Shown here piece after piece: positions 58,604-64,000 of a stretch of DNA of 64,000 nucleotides. The stretch comes from Enterococcus sp. 9D6_DIV0238. Lineage in GTDB: Bacteria; Bacillota; Bacilli; Lactobacillales; Enterococcaceae. The stretch covers positions 1,701,501 through 1,765,500 of the forward strand of contig NZ_CP147246.1 in NCBI RefSeq assembly GCF_002174455.2, read 5' to 3'. The notes beneath the pieces are model-generated. The model was not told the origin of the DNA, ran no database searches, and saw only the letters and a program-made list of their open reading frames with translations. The position numbers and the translations under genes are program-made. Position 1 is the stretch's first letter, and every line of letters starts with the position of its first letter.

Positions 58604-59908
58604 ATGATTAGTTACAAAAAAATATTAGGTGGATCACTTGTCGCTTTAGGTTTAGGTCTTTTTGCTGGTCAATCTGCTGATGCCGCTTCGATTTTGACTG
58701 AGAGTACAGATTTAAAAGGATACGCTGCAACGATCACTACACAAAATGATGGAACAAACGTATTAACGACAAAAAAAGGGGAATACGTGTTAAATGAAAA
58801 TGCGAAAATTTACAGTTCATCATCAATCATCATTACTTTAAACAATACAAAGCCTGTAAACGTGAATTCAATCAATGCAAAACACACATTAGAATTACGC
58901 GGAAATGGTGAAATGAACGTAGATACGACAGATGATGTCGCTATCAATGTAGGAACGCATTTCAGAGCTTTCAAAACAACTAAATATGGTAAAGGGAAAG
59001 TTACTGCCTCTGCTTCAAAAATTGGATTGAAAGTAGAAAATGAAATCCAAATGGAAGGCGGTTCTGTTGAAGCCTCTGGTTCAGAGTACGGTGTTTACAG
59101 TAACAATGATATCAAACCTTACTATGATGCTGTTCTTAAAGGTGTAAGTAGCAATGGTACAGGAATTTACGCGTACCGTGATATCTATGCATGGAAAGGT
59201 GCTACAGTTATCGGTGAAGGGAAAGTTGCTGGAGCTCGTTCAATCATTGCACATATTCAAGCAGAAGATGCAGGGAGCTCAATCACAGGTATTTCTCACG
59301 ATATCAATAGTTCTTTATCTGCTTTACATGCAGACAAACAAATGCTGCGCGCATATAATGGAGCTGTAGTTCGTGAAGAGTACAAAGAAGCAAATCTAAT
59401 CATTACGGATGATGTTCCTCTTAATCTAACTTCTAATTACAAAACAGTGGCTAGAAACATGAAGAATATGGCTAACTATAACTGGTCATCTGATCCGGAA
59501 AGTGTCTATTTCGCAAATGGTGGACTTTTAGGGGATATTGACAAATCTTTCGAAAATGCAACCGTAAAAGCAACTCGGACAAATCCTAGCGTTTGCGTTG
59601 AAAAAAATGAAGTATCACAACTGAAGAAAAATGGTACTCATGAAGTTATTTTCTCTGGAGCAACTTCTCAATATATCGTTCCTGTAATTGCCCGTCACTA
59701 TGTATACGACGACAATACAAAAGACTATGTTTTATATCAAGAAGTCGTTCACCCAACTGAGGTTGGTTCTTTAGTTAAAGTTGACGATCTAAAAATCGAT
59801 TTCCCTGGAGCTGAATCTGATTATATGGGTGCAGACAGAACTGATTTTGTTGCTTACAAAGATGGTACTCCATTAGTGATCAACTACAAATATATCGTAG
59901 AATTCTAA
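58604..59908 (+). CDS. Secreted protein of beta-rich repeats, no wall anchor
   Basis: A 434-residue exported protein. A signal peptide (MISYKKILGGSLVALGLGLF...) ends near AGQSADA-AS. Residues about 60-260 are short alternating strands with glycine and asparagine turns (ELRGNGEMNVDTTD; GGSVEASGSEYGVYSNN; GTGIYAYRDIYAWKGATV), like a parallel beta-helix of adhesin or autotransporter-type repeats. The last 80 residues (VIARHYVYDDNTKDYVLYQEV) look like a MucBP-type domain. There is no LPXTG, LysM or GW repeat, so how it is retained is unclear. ATG at 58604 with AAGGA 8 nt upstream; the ATG at 58595 overlaps it. Confidence 0.75.
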   Translation: MISYKKILGGSLVALGLGLFAGQSADAASILTESTDLKGYAATITTQNDGTNVLTTKKGEYVLNENAKIYSSSSIIITLNNTKPVNVNSINAKHTLELRGNGEMNVDTTDDVAINVGTHFRAFKTTKYGKGKVTASASKIGLKVENEIQMEGGSVEASGSEYGVYSNNDIKPYYDAVLKGVSSNGTGIYAYRDIYAWKGATVIGEGKVAGARSIIAHIQAEDAGSSITGISHDINSSLSALHADKQMLRAYNGAVVREEYKEANLIITDDVPLNLTSNYKTVARNMKNMANYNWSSDPESVYFANGGLLGDIDKSFENATVKATRTNPSVCVEKNEVSQLKKNGTHEVIFSGATSQYIVPVIARHYVYDDNTKDYVLYQEVVHPTEVGSLVKVDDLKIDFPGAESDYMGADRTDFVAYKDGTPLVINYKYIVEF

Positions 59909-59918
59909 AAAAATAGAC

Positions 59919-59973
59919 AAAAAATGAGACACATAGAATTGCTTCAATGACAATTCTATGTGTCTTATTTTTT
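59919..59973. terminator. Bidirectional terminator between the secreted-protein gene and ruvB
   Basis: AGACACATAGAATTG pairs perfectly with CAATTCTATGTGTCT, flanked by A6 and T6 tracts. Confidence 0.9.
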
Positions 59974-59979
59974 ACTAAT

Positions 59980-60990
59980 TTATTCTGAATAATAAGAGTC
60001 ATAGCCAAAATGTTCATACGCCAGTGGTGTGGCAATACGTCCTCTTGGCGTTCTTTTGATAAATCCTTTTTGTATCAGATAGGGTTCGTACATATCTTCG
60101 ACTGTTTCAGTTTCTTCACTGATATTGACTGCGATCGTACTTAATCCCACTGGTCCGCCGCCATACAATTCAATCATCGTTTTCAGCAACTTTTGATCGA
60201 CATAATCCAATCCTTCATGATCCACCTGCAAAAGGGTCAGTGCTTGATCGGCAATCATTCGATCGATCACACCATTTGACTGCACCTGAGCAAAATCACG
60301 AACACGTTTCAACAAACGGTTAGCAATTCTAGGCGTGCCGCGAGAACGTCGAGCAATTTCAAAGGCGCCTTCTTCAACGATTTCTGTCTGAAAAATGTCG
60401 GCTGAACGTTGAACGATTTCTTTCAAATCTTTCGTCTCGTAATACTCCATATGTGAAATGATTCCAAAACGGTCTCTAAGTGGTGCCGAGAGCATTCCTG
60501 CTCGAGTTGTCGCACCGATCAATGTAAACGGCGGTAAAGGAAAATGAACGGGATGAGCAGTCGTTCCCTGTCCAACCATGATATCCACATAAAAATCTTC
60601 CATTGCTGAATATAGCATTTCCTCTACTAAACGAGGCAGTCGATGGATTTCATCAATAAATAACACATCTCCGGGCTCCAGCTCGTTCAAGATAGCCACT
60701 AAATCGCCTGCTCGTTCGATCGCAGGCCCGCTAGTTGTACGGATATTGACATTCATTTCATTGGCGATGACCATTGCCATTGTTGTCTTCCCCAAACCAG
60801 GAGGGCCATATAAAAGGGTATGATCCAAAGCTTCCTCACGTGTTCGAGCGGCTTCGATATAAATCGTCAACTCTTGTTTTACTTTATCCTGACCGATATA
60901 TTGTTCGAGAAATTGCGGACGTAGTGATTTTTCCAGTGACTCTTCACCTTCGCTGCTTTGCGCTGAAAGTAATCTCTCATCTTCAGTCAT
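59980..60990 (-). CDS. ruvB: Holliday junction helicase RuvB
   Basis: Hexameric AAA+ motor that drives branch migration with RuvA during recombination repair. The 336-residue protein has Walker [14 protein letters not shown], Walker [12 protein letters not shown], sensor 1 LIGATTRAG, the arginine finger region LRDRFG and the C-terminal winged-helix ([15 protein letters not shown]) that binds DNA. AAGGAGG lies before the ATG at 60990. It starts 12 nt after ruvA, the standard ruvAB operon. Confidence 0.97.
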   Translation of the reverse strand: MTEDERLLSAQSSEGEESLEKSLRPQFLEQYIGQDKVKQELTIYIEAARTREEALDHTLLYGPPGLGKTTMAMVIANEMNVNIRTTSGPAIERAGDLVAILNELEPGDVLFIDEIHRLPRLVEEMLYSAMEDFYVDIMVGQGTTAHPVHFPLPPFTLIGATTRAGMLSAPLRDRFGIISHMEYYETKDLKEIVQRSADIFQTEIVEEGAFEIARRSRGTPRIANRLLKRVRDFAQVQSNGVIDRMIADQALTLLQVDHEGLDYVDQKLLKTMIELYGGGPVGLSTIAVNISEETETVEDMYEPYLIQKGFIKRTPRGRIATPLAYEHFGYDSYYSE

Positions 60991-61002
60991 AGCTCTTCCT
61001 CC

Positions 61003-61614
61003 TTAACGCTTCATCATCAATTTCAATGCATTACGTAAATATTCATCTGTTGGCTGAACGCCTAAACCTTCTAAACTTGGTGTGATTCGTTTGATTTCTT
61101 TTTCACTGTAGCCTAAAGCACTAAGCGCTTCTAATGCTTCTGTCAATGCCTGATTATTCGAAGATGCTTGTGGTGTCTGCGCCATCGCTTCAACCGCTGC
61201 GTCTGATGTCTCTAATTCACCGAGTTTGCCTTTTAGATCCAGCACCATTTGCTGAGCAGTCTTTTTCCCTACTCCTGGGAATTTCGTCAAATATTTCGCG
61301 TCTTCACTTTCGATCGCATTGATCAAACCGCCATGATCTTCAGATGCCATGATCGCCAGCGCACTTTTGGGACCAATCCCTGAAACACTGATTAACTTCA
61401 AAAAGAGCTGTTTCTCATCTAGATCACTAAAGCCATATAACGTATGGGCATCTTCACGAATGACTTGATGAACATAGATCTTGATCTCCAGTTCTGTCTT
61501 TCCTGAATAGCGGTAAGGATTGCCTACTGAGATTTGATAGCCGATGCCGTTTGTTTCTACAACAATATAATAAGGACTGATAAAGGTCACTTTACCAAGG
61601 ATATATTCGTACAT
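61003..61614 (-). CDS. ruvA: Holliday junction DNA-binding protein RuvA
   Basis: Tetrameric protein that holds the four-way junction and recruits RuvB. The 203-residue protein has an N-terminal OB fold ([28 protein letters not shown] is its recognisable opening), two helix-hairpin-helix motifs ([15 protein letters not shown] and [15 protein letters not shown]) and the small C-terminal RuvB-binding domain ([17 protein letters not shown]). AAAGGTG lies 6 nt before the ATG. First gene of ruvAB. Confidence 0.97.
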   Translation of the reverse strand: MYEYILGKVTFISPYYIVVETNGIGYQISVGNPYRYSGKTELEIKIYVHQVIREDAHTLYGFSDLDEKQLFLKLISVSGIGPKSALAIMASEDHGGLINAIESEDAKYLTKFPGVGKKTAQQMVLDLKGKLGELETSDAAVEAMAQTPQASSNNQALTEALEALSALGYSEKEIKRITPSLEGLGVQPTDEYLRNALKLMMKR

Positions 61615-61745
61615 AATTTCACCTTTCTAAGCGATACTGTTCCAACATTTTATTCAGCATATTTTTGTGCTGACACGCACATACGTTTCCATTTTAACAC
61701 AAGTTAGAGAAAAGAAGTAGCATCAAAAATACGCTTATTCTGAGC

Positions 61746-61790
61746 AAAATAGGCTAGCCTGTAAGATTGACCTTAAGGCTAGCCTATTTT
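61746..61790 (-). terminator. Terminator of the oligopeptide-binding lipoprotein gene
   Basis: AAAATAGGCTAGCCT pairs perfectly with AGGCTAGCCTATTTT around a 15-nt loop. Confidence 0.85.
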
Positions 61791-61798
61791 TTCTATGA

Positions 61799-63472
61799 TT
61801 ATTCAGAAATATACGTCCATTTATAATCGTAAGTTGCGCCAGCACCATGTGCAACGACACCTTTGACTTTTGAGTTCCGTAGGTGAGCTTCCGCTTTTTG
61901 ATAAACTGGAGCAACACCCATTTCATCAAGGATCAGCTTTTCAGCCTGAACCATGTCATCCCAACGTTTTTCAGGATCTGCAGCATTCTTTTTACCAGAA
62001 TCCTGTACTAAAGTATCATATTCTTTATTTGAGTAACGGCCTCTATTATACGCGCCACCAGTTACAAATAAATCAGTGAAACTGCTTGGGTCTGCATAAT
62101 CAGCACCCCAACCGCCCATGATCACTTCGAAATCACCGTTTTTACCACGATCTAAACGAACGGTAAATGGTACATTGGTCACTGTTACATCTACACCGTC
62201 AAGGTTTTCTTTCACAGCACCCTGAATATATTCTAAGATTTTCTTCGTCGAGTCTGTATCATCTCCGACAATATCGAATTTGAATGAATCGATGCCCAGT
62301 TCTTTTTTCGCTGCTTCCCAGTATTTTTTCGCTTGTTCTTTGTCGGATTTCAAGATTCCTTTGTTTTCTTCTGCGAAATCTTTATTGTCTTTTGGCGAGA
62401 ACGACATTCCTTCCGGCACTAACCCTGTTGAAGCAATAGACCCATCACCTAAAATTCGGTCAACAACAGCATCACGATCGATAGAGTAAGAAATTGCTTT
62501 TCTTAAGTTCTCATTATGGTAAGGAGAATCTGCATCCCTTTGGTTAAATTCCAAGTAAGAAGTACGGGCTTCTTTTTGGATGACTAATTGTGGATCATCT
62601 GCCATTTGCTGAGCCAGTTCACCACTTAAAATAACGTCATCTGTCTGACCATCTTGGAATAAGTTTAGAGAGGTTGGTGCTTCTTTGACCACTTTCACTT
62701 CGATTTTATCTAATTGTACAGTGTCTTTATCCCAATATTGATCATTTTTTGTATATGACCATTCTGTATCTGTTCCTGGACCATCAAAATCAGTCAATGT
62801 GAATGGACCATTGTAAACAGATGCTTCACTCTTCGTTGCATAGTCTTTCCCTTGTTCTTCCACTACTTTTTTATTTTGCGGGAAGAACGATGGAAATGCT
62901 AATAAGTAATCGAAATAAGGTGTTGTCTGCTCCAATGTTACTTCTAATTCATGATCGCCATTCGCTTTGATCCCAAGCTCATCAAGCCCTTTTTTACCTG
63001 CTGAGACATCTGCCCCGTTCTTCACTAATTCAAACATGTAGGCATATTCTGCTGCAGTTTTAGGATCTGCTGTACGTTGCCAGCCATACACATAGTCTGC
63101 TGCCACTACAGGATCTCCATTAGACCATTTAGCATCTTCTCTAAGTTTGAATTTATATGTCAGTCCGTCCTCACTTTTTTCAGCCATTTCAATAGCACCA
63201 GCCGGCTGAGGTTTGCTGTTCTCATCTAGACGATATAACCCTTCATAAACGTTGTTTAACGCCGAAAAGCTAATTGTATTCGTTGCGACTGATAAATCAG
63301 CACTTGGCATTTCTTGTTGCACAACTACTCTAAAAAGCTGTTCCCCACTAGCTTTTTTCCCTCCAGTACTGCTACCTGTCGAATCGGTTTTTCCTCCGCC
63401 TCCACATGCTGCTAAAGCAAGTGTCGACAACATCATAACACTGATCAATTTAGTCATCTTCGATTTTTTCAT
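61799..63472 (-). CDS. oppA: Oligopeptide ABC transporter substrate-binding lipoprotein
   Basis: Extracellular peptide-binding lipoprotein of 557 residues. The signal peptide ends in the lipobox LAAC with cysteine 23. Family 5 solute-binding marks include the SADLSVATNTISFSALNNVYEGLYRLD opening and AKWSNGDPVVAADYVYGWQR. No permease or ATPase genes adjoin, so it is an orphan that probably feeds an Opp system encoded elsewhere; in enterococci such orphans can bind pheromone peptides. The ATG at 63472 has AAGGAG 6 nt upstream; the open frame runs on to 63508 without a ribosome site. Confidence 0.9.
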   Translation of the reverse strand: MKKSKMTKLISVMMLSTLALAACGGGGKTDSTGSSTGGKKASGEQLFRVVVQQEMPSADLSVATNTISFSALNNVYEGLYRLDENSKPQPAGAIEMAEKSEDGLTYKFKLREDAKWSNGDPVVAADYVYGWQRTADPKTAAEYAYMFELVKNGADVSAGKKGLDELGIKANGDHELEVTLEQTTPYFDYLLAFPSFFPQNKKVVEEQGKDYATKSEASVYNGPFTLTDFDGPGTDTEWSYTKNDQYWDKDTVQLDKIEVKVVKEAPTSLNLFQDGQTDDVILSGELAQQMADDPQLVIQKEARTSYLEFNQRDADSPYHNENLRKAISYSIDRDAVVDRILGDGSIASTGLVPEGMSFSPKDNKDFAEENKGILKSDKEQAKKYWEAAKKELGIDSFKFDIVGDDTDSTKKILEYIQGAVKENLDGVDVTVTNVPFTVRLDRGKNGDFEVIMGGWGADYADPSSFTDLFVTGGAYNRGRYSNKEYDTLVQDSGKKNAADPEKRWDDMVQAEKLILDEMGVAPVYQKAEAHLRNSKVKGVVAHGAGATYDYKWTYISE

Positions 63473-63606
63473 TTTATTCTCCTTAATAAATAATAATTTT
63501 CTTTTCAAATTTTAATATTTTGAATATTCTTATAATACTAAAAAGAATCCAGAATAGCAACTGTTTTAGTCACACATAAAATAACAAGTGATATAAAAAA
63601 TTAAAA

Positions 63607-63636
63607 AAACATCTAGTGTGAGAAAACACTAGACGC
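63607..63636 (-). terminator. Terminator of msrB
   Basis: TCTAGTGT pairs perfectly with ACACTAGA, followed on the minus strand by a seven-T run. Confidence 0.85.
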
Positions 63637-63644
63637 TTTATTGA

Positions 63645-64000
63645 TCATTCAAATAAGGATTTATACTCTCCATATCCTTCTTCTTCTAACTTTTCTACTG
63701 GAACAAATCTTAGAGCAGCTGCATTGATACAATAGCGGAGACCGCCTTGATCTTGGGGACCGTCTGTGAACACGTGACCTAAATGTGAATCTGCTTCTTT
63801 ACTCCGCACTTCGACCCGATGCATTCCCAATGAAAAATCGGCTTTTTCTTTGACACCGCGTTTTTCTATAGGGTGAGTAAATGAAGGCCAACCGCAGCCC
63901 GCATCATATTTGTCAGTCGAACTAAAGAGTGGCTCACCGCTGACGATATCGACGTATATCCCATCTTGATAAAAATCATCATACTTTCCTGAGAATGGAC
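63645..64000 (-). CDS. msrB: Peptide-methionine (R)-S-oxide reductase MsrB (5' end outside window)
   Basis: Repairs oxidised methionine (R-sulfoxide form) in proteins. The visible C-terminal 117 residues run from [17 protein letters not shown] through [29 protein letters not shown] and the catalytic-cysteine motif [11 protein letters not shown]. All are standard MsrB motifs, and the frame stays open to base 64000. The N-terminus, and whether an MsrA domain is fused, cannot be seen. It has its own terminator. Confidence 0.95.
   Translation of the reverse strand, partial: PFSGKYDDFYQDGIYVDIVSGEPLFSSTDKYDAGCGWPSFTHPIEKRGVKEKADFSLGMHRVEVRSKEADSHLGHVFTDGPQDQGGLRYCINAAALRFVPVEKLEEEGYGEYKSLFE

Overview
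The window reads as ordinary chromosome of a low-GC Firmicute, almost certainly an Enterococcus related to but not obviously identical with E. faecalis. Evidence: a Lys-type MurE, class A sortase, oleate hydratase, EIICBA maltose PTS beside maltose phosphorylase and a maltose-6'-phosphate phosphatase-like gene (the E. faecalis arrangement), strong AGGAGG ribosome sites, and many TTG/GTG starts. Both ends cut through genes: an ABC ATPase on the left and msrB on the right. I see no phage, insertion sequence, CRISPR array, rRNA or tRNA.

Layout. 0-9.2 kb: ABC ATPase, RsuA-type pseudouridine synthase, YtgP/MurJ-like flippase, murE, small effector-binding and DUF1801 genes, an AEC permease, and a Bcr/CflA-type efflux pump with a leader-peptide-like 5' region. 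9.5-12 kb: copper ATPase copA behind a promoter with an operator-like palindrome. 12.2-29.7 kb: a large maltose/maltodextrin locus. It holds malR-pgmB-malP on the minus strand facing malT-mapP on the plus strand, then a maltodextrin ABC importer (mdxEFG, minus) divergent from three GH13 enzymes (plus). Four promoters carry the same GCAA..CG..TTGC operator, so MalR probably controls all of it. PTS-imported maltose-6'-P would be dephosphorylated by MapP and split by MalP; the glucose-1-P goes through PgmB. Maltodextrins imported by MdxEFG would be cut by the GH13 enzymes.

29.7-46 kb: a lipoprotein, a GyrI-like/AraC pair, a multidomain chitin-active AA10 LPMO divergent from an Mga-like regulator, a 1000-residue LTA-synthase-like protein with an extra polytopic N-terminal half, and a tight four-gene operon (PTS EIICB, HAD phosphatase, GDPD-like enzyme, MgtC-like membrane protein) preceded by an RpiR regulator. 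Then come tag, a NagB-like protein lacking one catalytic residue, and a secreted C39-type peptidase. 46.5-53.2 kb: small housekeeping/unknown genes and a beta-glucoside cluster (EIIC, 6-phospho-beta-glucosidase, RpiR regulator). 53.2-64 kb: an unknown conserved gene divergent from srtA, a tyrosine phosphatase, oleate hydratase with TetR regulator, a secreted beta-structure protein, ruvAB, an oligopeptide-binding lipoprotein and msrB.

The most unusual structure I can see directly is a family of six intergenic elements (100-240 nt). They share a GGAtGGGAC-AGAAGTGT-like left end, a CCACCGTTTATT motif and a terminator-like hairpin, have a variable middle, and always sit at gene 3' ends. The other candidates for new biology are the leader-peptide plus hairpin ahead of the efflux pump, the PTS/HAD/GDPD/MgtC operon, and the LtaS-like fusion with its perfect 13-bp leader hairpin. 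All functions are inferred from sequence reading by eye; no database search was run.
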